This document shows, in pieces, positions 25,995 to 34,662 of a stretch of 64,000 nt of DNA. Position 1 is the stretch's first letter; the number at the start of each line of letters is the position of its first letter. The DNA is from JAWKXU01 sp020446465. GTDB lineage: Bacteria > Pseudomonadota > Alphaproteobacteria > Sphingomonadales > Sphingomonadaceae. The DNA lies in NCBI GenBank assembly GCA_041396845.1, contig JAWKXU010000002.1:248001-312000 (forward strand), read 5' to 3'. The notes under the pieces were generated by a model. The model did not search any database. It was given only the letters and a program-made list of their open reading frames with translations, and was not told the origin of the DNA. Made by a program: the position numbers and the translations under genes.

Positions 25995-26675
25995 TCATTG
26001 GGCGCCCACCGTGGAGACGGACACGAAAAGATCGTGTCCCGGCTGCGCGGGACGCGCAAATGGGTTGGCTGGAGGCTCTTCCTCAATAGCATCTCTTGCC
26101 ACAGGCAAAAGTTCGTTTGCCGGAAAGGAAGAAGGTTGAGCAGTGTTTACCGGCTGCATTGCCGCTGCGGTGAAAATGCGCTCGCGCTGCAAGAGCGGTG
26201 CAATACTCGCCACGTAGCGGCGGGTTTCAAGCGGGAGTGCGCGCCGTCCGGCAAGCCAGTCCTCATAACGTCCTGGCCCGGCATTATAGGCTGCGAGAAA
26301 ACCCTGCGCGCCGTAGCGGTCGTACATTTCGCGCAAGTAGGAGGTGCCAGCCAGAATGTTGTCACGCGGATCGAAGGGATCGCTACCAAGCGATTCCCTC
26401 CCGCGCTGACGTGCCCAGGTTCCTGGCATCAACTGCATCAGGCCCATGGCTCCGGCAGAGGATACCGCGCGAGTACGGCCCGCACTTTCGGTGCGGATGA
26501 CGGCATAGATCCAGTGTTCGGGCATTCCGAAACGCTGCGAGGCTTCACGGACATGGGCGGCAATATCGATGCGGTCTGTTCGCTCGCCAGCCACCACCGA
26601 CTGCGCATCTGCCGACATCGGTAAAAGCCATGTGAGCGCAGCAACAGCAGCCAGAGAAATGCGAAAGCAACGCAT
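25995..26675 (-). CDS. Lytic transglycosylase (VirB1-like)
   Basis: This 226-residue secreted protein has a signal peptide (ending MSADAQ) and an SLT domain. The catalytic Glu lies in 'VIRTESAGRTRAVSSAGAMGLMQLMPGTW', followed by 'DPRDNILAGTSYLREMYDRYG' and 'FLAAYNAGPGRYEDW'. It opens peptidoglycan for the transfer apparatus. The 65-residue tail after the domain is low-complexity. It lies 4 bp downstream of the DUF736 gene. Confidence 0.92.
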   Translation of the reverse strand: MRCFRISLAAVAALTWLLPMSADAQSVVAGERTDRIDIAAHVREASQRFGMPEHWIYAVIRTESAGRTRAVSSAGAMGLMQLMPGTWARQRGRESLGSDPFDPRDNILAGTSYLREMYDRYGAQGFLAAYNAGPGRYEDWLAGRRALPLETRRYVASIAPLLQRERIFTAAAMQPVNTAQPSSFPANELLPVARDAIEEEPPANPFARPAQPGHDLFVSVSTVGAQ

Positions 26676-26679
26676 CGGA

Positions 26680-27012
26680 TCAGTCCCTGTTGTCGCGGCG
26701 AGAGGGGCGCGACCACATCAGAACATGAGCGGGCAGGTCCGACTGGAAAAGGTTGGCACGCAGCGGTTGCACAAGTGCCGGATCGTCGATCAGGACGGCG
26801 ACGTAAGCGCCTGCCTTATCACCGACACGTTTCCAGCCTGCACCGACCTCGAAGGCGCCATCACTGCTGCCTGCCATGATCCGGTAATCGGGCGCGTTTT
26901 CAGCTTCGCTAGGTTCGGCGGGCACGATGGTCAATGCGGCGTCGATAGTCAGCGTCTGCAGCCGTCCTTCAAACCCGTCAGGCGTGGCGGTGAATGTACC
27001 AATACAGGTCAT
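26680..27012 (-). CDS. DUF736 family protein
   Basis: This 110-residue protein begins 'TCIGTFTATPDGFEGRLQTL' and contains 'PDYRIMAGS...EVGAGWKRVGDKAGAYVAVLIDDPAL', the DUF736 pattern. Proteins of this family accompany traF and relaxase genes in alphaproteobacterial conjugative elements, but their function is not established. It overlaps the traF gene by 4 bp. Confidence 0.92.
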   Translation of the reverse strand: MTCIGTFTATPDGFEGRLQTLTIDAALTIVPAEPSEAENAPDYRIMAGSSDGAFEVGAGWKRVGDKAGAYVAVLIDDPALVQPLRANLFQSDLPAHVLMWSRPSRRDNRD

Positions 27013-27590
27013 GGTTTGATCTCCTTCGTATCGTTTGAGGGTGCAGACATGTGCGGGCGGGCGAACCAGACGTGTTCGCCGTCCCCACCTTCGTCCGTCC
27101 AGACCGGGCTGGACCGCCCGATTAGCTGGCTGCGTGCAACCGGGCCAAAGTAGCGTCCATCAAAGCTGTCCGGCGCACTGCGGTTCATGACGAAAATTTC
27201 ATCGGCGGCGACTATGCGGCAGCCCTGCCAGACCGGCAGTGGGCGCGCCTGGCCGTCGGTTGCCCGCGCGAGGCCCGCCGGTTCACCATTGATCGTGACA
27301 ACAAGACCAGTGCGACAAACAGTATCACCACGCAGGCCAGCGAGTTCCTTTAGCAACGGCACGCCGGAAGGGAGGTAACCGCGCTCGGCGAGATAGCGGC
27401 GCAGCCCTGGCGGCGGGGTGATGGCTACACGTTCGCCGACATGCAGGCTCGCTGTGCCGCGTATGTGATACAGCCCGGTCGGCACACTGGCGGTCGCATT
27501 CCAGATCAGGACGCGAGATAGAGGCAAGGCCGCGCTGAACAGCGCCGCTGCCGCGACCGTGCCGGCGATCAGGATCGTGCGGCGCTTCAT
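27009..27590 (-). CDS. traF: Conjugative transfer signal peptidase TraF (S26 family)
   Basis: ATG 27590 (MKRRTILIAG...) overlaps the preceding stop in ATGA and starts a membrane anchor. The 193-residue protein has the S26 catalytic Ser region 'NATASVPTGLYHI' and the Lys region 'LLKELAGLRGDTVCRTG', then 'FVMNRSAPDSFDGRYFGPV'. In RP4 TraF processes and cyclises the TrbC pilin, which fits the trbC gene here. Confidence 0.92.
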   Translation of the reverse strand: MKRRTILIAGTVAAAALFSAALPLSRVLIWNATASVPTGLYHIRGTASLHVGERVAITPPPGLRRYLAERGYLPSGVPLLKELAGLRGDTVCRTGLVVTINGEPAGLARATDGQARPLPVWQGCRIVAADEIFVMNRSAPDSFDGRYFGPVARSQLIGRSSPVWTDEGGDGEHVWFARPHMSAPSNDTKEIKP

Positions 27591-27832
27591 GGCTGCACCT
27601 TCCGGCGTCGCAACCAGGCCCGGTGACGATCCTGCAGATAGCCACTCGGTTCCATGCCCGCTGCCAGCCTGTTGTGCATGTGTCGCCAGTGATCGGGCGC
27701 GACATCGCACGGGTCAGTGCCTGCCTGTTCGATCGCGTCGATCAGCGTGAAAACCCGCCGAACCCTGAGCCACCCCCGCACCGAAAGCAGCAGCTCTCCG
27801 CCCGGATCGACCTGCGACAAGGTGGTATAGGC
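27587..27832 (-). pseudogene. DUF2840 family protein, 5' end removed at the IS21 boundary
   Basis: The frame reads straight out of the IS21 left end: 'AYTTLSQVDPGGELLLSVRGW', 'VFTLIDAIEQAGTDPCDVAPDHWRHMHNRLAAG', 'RHRAWLRRRKVQP'. This is the C-terminal half of DUF2840 proteins, which lie upstream of traF in these elements. About half the gene (the N-terminus) is absent. The cut coincides with base 27832, the last base before the IS, so the IS boundary is the truncation point. Confidence 0.82.
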
Positions 27833-27897
27833 TGTTGATTTCCGCTGAGATTTGACCCGGGATTTTCATCGAGAAGTGACCCGGGTTGCGGGGGTAT

Positions 27898-28716
27898 TTA
27901 TTGCCCGCTGATTTCGGCTTTGGTCAAGAGTTGCGTTGTCTCCTTTTTCGGTTTGCCGTTTGCGGCGGAAGCCTTGAAGCGGAAGCTGTCGTTTCCGGTT
28001 TCGAGGATGTGGCAATGGTGGGTTAGCCGGTCGAGCAGGGCCGTGGTCATCTTGGCATCGCCGAACACGCTGGCCCATTCGGAGAAGCTGAGGTTGGTGG
28101 TGATGACGACGCTGGTGCGCTCGTAAAGCTTGCTGAGCAGATGGAACAGCAAGGCTCCGCCTGACGGGCTGAACGGCAGATATCCCAGCTCATCGAGGAT
28201 CACGAGATCGAGACGCAGCAGGCGTTCGGCGAGTTGCCCTGCCTTGTTCAGCACCTTTTCCTGTTCCAGCGCGTTGACCAGATCGACGGTCGAGAAGAAG
28301 CGCACCTTCTTGCGGTGGTGCTCGACAGCCTGCACGCCCAGCGCCGTGGCGACATGGGTCTTGCCCGTGCCGGGCCCGCCGATCAGGACGACGTTGTGTG
28401 CGTCATCGATAAACTCACCGCGATGAAGCTGGCGGATCATGGCCTCGTTCGCTTCGCTGGAGGCAAAATCGAAGGTGGCCAGATCCTTGTAGGCCGGGAA
28501 CCTTGCTGCCTTCATCTGGTAGGCGATCGAGCGGACCTCGCGTTCGGCCACCTCGGCCTTGAGCAGCCCAGAGAGGATCGGCACCGCCGCGCTGAACGCG
28601 GGCGCGCCCTGTTCGATGAGATCGCCGGCGGCCTGGGCCATGCCGTACATCTTCAGGCCGCGCAGCATTACCACCACGGCAGCGCTGGCCGGATCATGAC
28701 GCCCAAGACTACTCAT
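27898..28716 (-). CDS. istB: IS21-family helper ATPase IstB
   Basis: This 272-residue AAA+ protein has Walker A 'LIGGPGTGKTHVATALG' (about residues 111-127), Walker B 'LVILDELGYLPF' and sensor-1 'SVVITTNLSFSEWASVF'. IstB assists target capture by the IstA transposase. Its start overlaps the istA stop in ATGA. It is intact. Confidence 0.96.
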   Translation of the reverse strand: MSSLGRHDPASAAVVVMLRGLKMYGMAQAAGDLIEQGAPAFSAAVPILSGLLKAEVAEREVRSIAYQMKAARFPAYKDLATFDFASSEANEAMIRQLHRGEFIDDAHNVVLIGGPGTGKTHVATALGVQAVEHHRKKVRFFSTVDLVNALEQEKVLNKAGQLAERLLRLDLVILDELGYLPFSPSGGALLFHLLSKLYERTSVVITTNLSFSEWASVFGDAKMTTALLDRLTHHCHILETGNDSFRFKASAANGKPKKETTQLLTKAEISGQ

Positions 28717-30242
28717 GCGCGCACCTCCTTGCCGCGCAAGGCATCGTAGCGGGCGACATTGGCTTTGGGTTCACGGCGCAGCGTCAGCGCCTGCGGGGCA
28801 TCGATCCTCGGTGGGTTCCCGTCCTTGCCATCGATCAGCCTGTGCAGCACGTTCAGGATATGGGTCTTGGTGGGAACACCTGCTTCCAACGCCAGCTCGA
28901 CAGCACACAGCACTGCCCGCTCATCGTGGTGCAGAACCAGCGAGAGGATATCGACCATCTCCCTGTCGCCGCCGGGGTGCCTGAGAAGATGCGTCTGCAG
29001 CTGCCGGAACGCTTCAGGCATCTCGGTAAAGGGGGCGCCATTGCGCAGGGCTCCGGGCTTGCGCTGGATCACTGCCAGATAGTGCCGCCAGTCATAAACC
29101 GTCTGCCCCCGCAGGTGATGCGCCCGGGTGATAATGCGCTGATGTTCGCACAGGACCCGGCCTTCGGCGGCAACGACGATCCGGTCAGGGTATATCCGCA
29201 GACTTACGGGCCGGTTGGCGAAGGAGGCTGGCACGCTGTAACGGTGGCGCTCGAAGTGAACCAGACAGGTCGGCGATACCCGCTTGGTATGCTCGACAAA
29301 GCCATCGAAGGGGCGCCCCATCTCCATCAGGCTGGCGAGCTCGGCGGCATGCACATCGGCGACCGTGCCAGGCAATGTGCCGTGCTGGACCTGGCTCCAT
29401 TGCTCGATGCAGCGTTCCTCCAGCCACGCATTGAGCGCTTCCAGATCGGGAAAGGCCGGCATCTTCTGCCACAGGCGCCGCCGGGCATCCTGGACGTTCT
29501 TCTCGACCTGGCCTTTCTCCCACCCGGAAGCCGGGTTGCAGAACTCGGGTTCGAACAGATAGTGGCTGGCCATGGCGGCAAAGCGGGCGTTGACCTGCCG
29601 GACTTTACCTGCGCCGATCCGGTCAACGGCGGTCTTCATGTTATCAAAGATCCCCCGCCGGGGCACGCCGCCCAGCACCCGGAATGCCTGTGTCAGCGCA
29701 TCGAACAGCATCTCGTGGGTCTGCAGCGGATAGGCTCTGACGATGAACGCCTTGCTGTGCGACAACTTGGTATGCGCGGCCTGCAGCTTTACCCGTTCGC
29801 CGGCAACAACCGCCCAGTCTTCGCTCCAGTCGAACTGGAACGCTTCGCCCGGCGCAAATACCAGCGGCACAAAGGTCCCGCGCCCGCTGGTCTGCTGCTC
29901 GTACTGTAACTGCGCTTTCCACTTGCGTGCGAACGCCGCCACGCGCCCGTAGGATCCGTCAAAACCCAGCTCCACCAGATCGGCATGCATCTGCTTCACC
30001 GTGCGGCGTTGCTTGCGTGACTTGCCAGCCTCGATCCGCAGCCAGCCTGACAGCTTATCGGCATACGGGTCCAGCTTGCTCGGTCGATCGGGAACCTTGA
30101 ACACTGGTTCCACCTCGCCGCTGCGCAGATATTTGCGGATCGTGTTACGCGACAGTCCTGTGCGCCGCCCTATCTCCCGGATCGGCAGCTTGTCGCGAAA
30201 ACGCCAGCGCCGGATCACACTCAGTAAATCCATCTCGATCAC
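28713..30242 (-). CDS. istA: IS21-family transposase IstA
   Basis: I take the GTG at 30242 (VIEMDLLSVIRRW) as start; an ATG three codons later is an alternative. The protein of about 509 residues has a helix-turn-helix ('KLPIREIGRRTGLSRNTIRKYL') and the DDE core: 'FQFDWSEDWAVV', 'RGIFDNMKTAVD', 'GWEKGQVEKNVQDAR'. A C-terminal IstA domain with 'VHFERHRYSVPASFANRPV' follows. It is intact. Confidence 0.95.
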   Translation of the reverse strand: MIEMDLLSVIRRWRFRDKLPIREIGRRTGLSRNTIRKYLRSGEVEPVFKVPDRPSKLDPYADKLSGWLRIEAGKSRKQRRTVKQMHADLVELGFDGSYGRVAAFARKWKAQLQYEQQTSGRGTFVPLVFAPGEAFQFDWSEDWAVVAGERVKLQAAHTKLSHSKAFIVRAYPLQTHEMLFDALTQAFRVLGGVPRRGIFDNMKTAVDRIGAGKVRQVNARFAAMASHYLFEPEFCNPASGWEKGQVEKNVQDARRRLWQKMPAFPDLEALNAWLEERCIEQWSQVQHGTLPGTVADVHAAELASLMEMGRPFDGFVEHTKRVSPTCLVHFERHRYSVPASFANRPVSLRIYPDRIVVAAEGRVLCEHQRIITRAHHLRGQTVYDWRHYLAVIQRKPGALRNGAPFTEMPEAFRQLQTHLLRHPGGDREMVDILSLVLHHDERAVLCAVELALEAGVPTKTHILNVLHRLIDGKDGNPPRIDAPQALTLRREPKANVARYDALRGKEVRA

Positions 30243-30345
30243 TCCATGTCGCCTCCAATCCAAAGATCGGAAGCCGTTCAAACATGGGTCAAATCTCAAT
30301 GAAAATTATCTCCCCTCCCGGGTCAAATCTCACCGGAAATCAACA

Positions 30346-31149
30346 GACTGGCCCCACAAACGCACCAATCAGGAAACGATCGGTATATTGCACGACCATG
30401 CTGACTAGCGCCGCAACCGTCCCCCATCCACCATAACGCAGCATTGTCCCCATATCCTCACGCCGCCAGTGGCTCAGCGTAACACCATCAAATTCGCGTC
30501 TGCATTTGCGCCACAACATCCACACTGCGGACAGGCGCGCCCCAATCGACACGAAAACCAGTGGCCAGAGTGTGGGACCGAAAAGCAAGGCAACGCCAAG
30601 CGGCAACAACTGGAACAGTGCGGCACTGGTTATCGTGATACGGTTCACAGTCAGAAACTGTTCGCGCCCTTGCAAGGCTCCACCAAGTATGCCGATGGTC
30701 GTGACTACAGGCACGCCAATCGCCATCAAGGGGACAACTGCCATCGCCTCGTCCCGAAGCCACGGATCGAGCTTCATACCGTGCGCGAATATGAACCAGG
30801 CAAGTCCCGCCATCAGGACCATACCCGCACCGCCGATAATGATGTTGCTCGCAAGTGCGGTCCCCAGTGCCGCACGACGATCAACCGCACTTCCTTCGCG
30901 CAAGGACGCGATTTTTTGCGTGACAGCCCGGCCAAGGCCCAGATCCAGCATTCCAAACAGGCCCAGGACAAGCCAGACAATCGACAGCACACCAAAACGA
31001 GCTGCGCCGATCAAGTGGATGTAAGCCGGTATCGTGACGACAAACAGCGCCAGCGGAATGGCAAACCCTGCCAGATTATAAATCGTGTTGCGACCGATCG
31101 CGCTCACTTGCGACCCTTTAATTTCATTCGCCCCATCCCGTCGCGCCAC
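30346..31149 (-). pseudogene. Wzx-like polysaccharide flippase, 3' end removed at the IS21 boundary
   Basis: The remaining 265 residues (GTG start at 31149, 4 bp after rfbB) hold about six to seven membrane helices. The pattern is of the polysaccharide transporter family: 'NTIYNLAGFAIPLALFVVTIPAYIHLIGAARFGV' and 'GLGRAVTQKIA', with 'VVQYTDRFLIGAFVGP' at the cut. Full-length relatives have over 400 residues and about 12 helices, so the C-terminal third to half is gone. The protein is unlikely to work. Confidence 0.85.
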
Positions 31150-31152
31150 TGA

Positions 31153-32229
31153 TCAGACGCAAATCGTCTGTGCAAAGGTGGTAGCAAACGAACGCCACCA
31201 GGTCTCGTTATCGAGATACCAGCGAAGCGTCTGCGCCAGTCCATCAGCAAAGCCCTGCTGCGGCGCATAGCCGAGTTCGGCTCTCGCCTTGCTGTCGTTG
31301 ATAGCATAGCGCCGATCATGCCCGGCACGATCTGCAACGAATGTTTTCAGTTCCGCGGTTTTGCGCCCATGTGCGGCAGGCGCATCGGGAAACCGTTCAG
31401 CCAATCCGCCCACTTCGGCAAAGGCCCGGTCAACTTCGGCGCAAATCCGGTCAATCAGGGCGAGGTTCGGCAATTCGACACCGCCGCCGATATTGTATGC
31501 TTCGCCCGGCGTTCCATGGGCAAGACAGGCCTCGATCCCGCGGCAATGATCGTCCACATGGAGCCAGTCCCGCACGTTCAGCCCGTCGCCATAGATCGGC
31601 ATCGCCTTGCCAGAAAGAGCATTGAGCAGAAACAGCGGGATCAGCTTTTCAGGATACTGATATGGCCCATAGTTGTTGGAACAATTGCTGGTCGTGACCT
31701 GCAGGCCGAACGTATGATGATAGGCGCGGACCAGATGGTCTGCTGCAGCTTTCGACGCTGAATAGGGTGAATTGGGCGCATAGGCCGTCGTTTCGGAGAA
31801 GGCCGGGTCGTCCGCGCCCAGCGAGCCATAGACTTCATCGGTCGAGATATGATGGAAACGGTGCGGACGCCCGTTGCCGCTATCCAGCCAGACCACGCGA
31901 GCAGCGGCCAGCAGGCTGCTGGTGCCAACTACATTGGTGGAAATGAATGCGTCCGGCCCCGTAATCGAACGATCAACGTGGCTTTCTGCGGCAAAGTGCA
32001 CCAGCGTTGTAATATCGCGATCACGCAACAGGTGTTCCACCAGCGCCGTATCGCGAATATCGCCGACAACCAGTTCGGCCTGTTCGACCCCGGCAATCGT
32101 GGAGCGGTTCCCCGCATAAGTCAGGCTGTCGAGCACGATCACTGCATCGTCCGGGTGCTGTGCCGCCCAGTAATGGACAAAATTGCCGCCGATAAACCCG
32201 GCCCCGCCCGTTACGAGAAGATTAGCCAA
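31153..32229 (-). CDS. rfbB: dTDP-glucose 4,6-dehydratase
   Basis: A TTG at 32229 overlaps the rfbD end and gives 358 residues beginning 'ANLLVTGGAGFIGGNFVHY', the NAD-binding Rossmann motif. 'HFAAESHVDRSITGP' and the catalytic 'YSASKAAADHLVRAYHHTFG' follow, then 'RDWLHVDDHCRGIE'. It makes dTDP-4-keto-6-deoxyglucose, the second step to dTDP-L-rhamnose. Longer upstream frames are antisense to rfbD. Confidence 0.95.
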   Translation of the reverse strand: MANLLVTGGAGFIGGNFVHYWAAQHPDDAVIVLDSLTYAGNRSTIAGVEQAELVVGDIRDTALVEHLLRDRDITTLVHFAAESHVDRSITGPDAFISTNVVGTSSLLAAARVVWLDSGNGRPHRFHHISTDEVYGSLGADDPAFSETTAYAPNSPYSASKAAADHLVRAYHHTFGLQVTTSNCSNNYGPYQYPEKLIPLFLLNALSGKAMPIYGDGLNVRDWLHVDDHCRGIEACLAHGTPGEAYNIGGGVELPNLALIDRICAEVDRAFAEVGGLAERFPDAPAAHGRKTAELKTFVADRAGHDRRYAINDSKARAELGYAPQQGFADGLAQTLRWYLDNETWWRSFATTFAQTICV

Positions 32230-33079
32230 GCGCCTGTTCCTCCCGCAACATGTGCCGCAGATTGACGCGCCAGTGCGTCGCCTGCTCCCCCAGAACGGCG
32301 CGCGTGCTGCTACTGTCGAGCAAGGAAAACGCGGGCCGGACAGCGCGGGTCGGGAAATCAGCGCTAGCAACCGGCACAATGGTCACAGGGTTTGCCAGCA
32401 ATCCCAGAACAAGCGCTTCTTCCTGTATGGCAACGGCAAAGTCATACCAGCTCGCAACACCGGCATCGCTATGGTGAAATGTGCCTTGTGCCCCGGCCCC
32501 GACAAGCGCCCACACGACTTTGGCAAGGCCACGCGCAAAGGTCGGCGCGCCGATCTGGTCCGCCACAACCCTCACCGTATCGCCTTCGCGCATCAGGCGC
32601 AGCATCGTGCGGACAAAATTGCTGCCCCCTGCCGCATAGACCCAGCCCGTCCGCACAAGCAGCGCATTACGTCCCAGCGCGTCCTCTCCTCCAGCCTTGG
32701 TCTGCCCATAGACCGACAGGGGGTTGCGCGGATCGTCTGGCTGGTAAGCGCGCGAGGACAGCCCATCAAACACGAAATCGGTCGACAGGTGGACCAGCCG
32801 CCCCCCACTGGCAGAAAGCGCCTCCGCCAAGACGGCGACAGCCGTGGCGTTGATCGCCCGGGCTTCGGCTGGCTCATCCTCCGCCTTGTCTACCGCGGTA
32901 TAAGCCGCAGCATTGATGATGATATCCAGACGTTCCTGTGCGATAAAGGGTGCAATTGCAGCCGGGTCGCGCAGGTCGAGCTCCGCGCGCGTACATCCCC
33001 TGGCCGAGACTTGCTCAGGCACGCTTGCCAGCAAGGCACGGCCTACTTGCCCCGTTGCCCCCGTGACAAGGACTTTCAC
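32222..33079 (-). CDS. rfbD: dTDP-4-dehydrorhamnose reductase
   Basis: A GTG at 33079 overlaps the rfbC stop (GTGA) and gives 285 residues starting 'KVLVTGATGQVGRALLA'. The family motifs 'NAAAYTAVDKAEDEP', 'LVHLSTDFVFDG' and 'VYGQTKAGGEDAL' are present. It performs the last, NAD(P)H-dependent step to dTDP-L-rhamnose. Confidence 0.95.
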   Translation of the reverse strand: MKVLVTGATGQVGRALLASVPEQVSARGCTRAELDLRDPAAIAPFIAQERLDIIINAAAYTAVDKAEDEPAEARAINATAVAVLAEALSASGGRLVHLSTDFVFDGLSSRAYQPDDPRNPLSVYGQTKAGGEDALGRNALLVRTGWVYAAGGSNFVRTMLRLMREGDTVRVVADQIGAPTFARGLAKVVWALVGAGAQGTFHHSDAGVASWYDFAVAIQEEALVLGLLANPVTIVPVASADFPTRAVRPAFSLLDSSSTRAVLGEQATHWRVNLRHMLREEQALG

Positions 33080-33621
33080 GCGAAAGGCTCCACTTGATGC
33101 AAAGCCCGCCCTTTTCTGTCCTTGTCTGACAGGATCGGCGCTGCGCCTTCCAGCGGCCATGCAATCCCTACAGAAGGGTCATCCCAGGCGAGGCAATGTT
33201 CATGCTGCGGCGCATAAGGCGCCGTGCATTTATAGAGAAAATCGGTGTTGTCTTCGAGCGTCAGTAAACCATGGGCAAAGCCTTCCGGCACCCAGAACAT
33301 CCGCTTGTTCGCAGCAGACAATTCCACACCGACCCACCGGCCAAAGGTCGCAGACGATCTGCGTAAATCAACCGCCACATCGAAGACGGCGCCGTTGGTC
33401 ACGCGGACGAGTTTTCCTTGAGCGCCGGGGTTCTGGAAATGCAGTCCGCGCAGCACGCCGCGCTGCGAATGGCTATGGTTATCCTGGACAAACGCCATAT
33501 CCAGCCCGGCATCGCCAAACGTGGCAGCATTCCAGCTTTCCAGAAAAAAGCCCCGTTCATCGCCGAACACTTGCGGCTCTATGACAAGTGGTCCGGGGAT
33601 CTCACATGCACGGACTTTCAC
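33076..33621 (-). CDS. rfbC: dTDP-4-dehydrorhamnose 3,5-epimerase
   Basis: This 181-residue cupin protein has 'VFGDERGFFLESWN', the active-site His segment 'VLRGLHFQNPGAQGKLVRV', and 'FWVPEGFAHGLLTLEDNTDFLYKCT'. The start overlaps the rfbA stop (ATGA). The length is normal. Confidence 0.95.
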   Translation of the reverse strand: MKVRACEIPGPLVIEPQVFGDERGFFLESWNAATFGDAGLDMAFVQDNHSHSQRGVLRGLHFQNPGAQGKLVRVTNGAVFDVAVDLRRSSATFGRWVGVELSAANKRMFWVPEGFAHGLLTLEDNTDFLYKCTAPYAPQHEHCLAWDDPSVGIAWPLEGAAPILSDKDRKGRALHQVEPFA

Positions 33622-34511
33622 GGATGCACCGTGCCGGAAAGCAGCTGCATCAGATATTCACCATAGCCGGATTTACGCAGCGGTGCAGCGATGGCTTCCA
33701 GCCCCGCATCGTCAATAAATCCCATACGCCAGGCGATTTCTTCGGGGCAACATATCTTCAGGCCCTGCCGCTCTTCGGTAATTCGCACATAGGTCGCCGC
33801 ATCCAGCAAACTGGCGTGCGTGCCTGTATCCAGCCAGGCAAAGCCGCGCCCCATGATTTCAACCGAAAGCTGCCCATCATCCATATAGAGCCGGTTGAGA
33901 TCAGTGATTTCCAGTTCCCCGCGCGCCGATGGCGTCAGGCTGCGCGCCCGATCAACCACCGTGTCGTCATAGAAATAGAGGCCTGTGACTGCGTAATTCG
34001 ATGCAGGGCTGGCGGGCTTTTCCGTAATCGACCGCACCACGCCCAGATCATCGAATGCGACCACGCCATAATCTTCAGGATTGTTGACCCGGTAAGCGAA
34101 AATGGTGGCCCCGCTCTCACGCCGGTTCGCACGGTCAAGCAGTTCGGGCAAACCATGACCGTAGAAAATGTTGTCACCCAGAACGAGCGCGCTTGGCCCG
34201 CCGCGCACGAAATCCGCACCGATATGAAACGCTTGCGCCAGGCCGTCCGGGCTTGGCTGGATCGCATAAGATAACCTGATACCCCAGGCTGACCCGTCCC
34301 CCAGCACACGCTGGAACAGCGCGCTGTCCTCTGGCGTGGAGATAACCAGAATGTCCCGGATTCCCGCCAGCATCAGCGTGCTGAGCGGGTAAAAAATCAT
34401 CGGCTTGTCAAACACCGGCATCAGTTGTTTCGACATGCCAATGGTAAGCGGATAGAGCCGCGTGCCCGATCCCCCTGCCAGAATAATTCCCTTGCGCGCT
34501 GTTTGCGCCAT
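33618..34511 (-). CDS. rfbA: Glucose-1-phosphate thymidylyltransferase
   Basis: ATG 34511 (MAQTARKG...) gives 297 residues with the nucleotide-binding 'GIILAGGSGTRLYPLT'. It also has 'VFDKPMIFYPLSTLMLAGI' and 'LVLGDNIFYGHG', all RmlA signatures. It makes dTDP-glucose, opening the rfbACDB series. It lies 151 bp downstream of the nucleotidyltransferase gene; that gap may hold a promoter, although I see no clear one. Confidence 0.95.
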   Translation of the reverse strand: MAQTARKGIILAGGSGTRLYPLTIGMSKQLMPVFDKPMIFYPLSTLMLAGIRDILVISTPEDSALFQRVLGDGSAWGIRLSYAIQPSPDGLAQAFHIGADFVRGGPSALVLGDNIFYGHGLPELLDRANRRESGATIFAYRVNNPEDYGVVAFDDLGVVRSITEKPASPASNYAVTGLYFYDDTVVDRARSLTPSARGELEITDLNRLYMDDGQLSVEIMGRGFAWLDTGTHASLLDAATYVRITEERQGLKICCPEEIAWRMGFIDDAGLEAIAAPLRKSGYGEYLMQLLSGTVHP

Positions 34512-34662
34512 CAGGTCAAACGCCCCCCATTGGTGCTTTTGAAATGCGCGCACATCGCGACAGTTCAAAAAACCGCTCCCCCACAGACATTACGATCAAC
34601 GCGCATATCAGGAGCAAAATACTTCAAGGCACTGCCATGCCTTTCAGTCAAACAGATTTTCG

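Larger units (their letters stand above)
27833..30345 (-). mobile_element. Complete IS21-family insertion sequence without target-site duplication
   Basis: The 2,513-bp element has about 31-bp terminal inverted repeats starting TGTTGATTTCCG at 27833 and at the complement of 30345, plus inner 'TTTGACCC' subrepeats typical of IS21. It encodes intact IstA and IstB. The flanks (TAGGC left, GACTG right) do not match, and each flanking gene is broken at the junction. Confidence 0.92.

Noticed and set aside
28842..29909. Plus-strand frame of 355 codons within IS21
   Set aside because: It is antisense to the intact, well-conserved IstA transposase; long antisense frames are common in GC-rich DNA.
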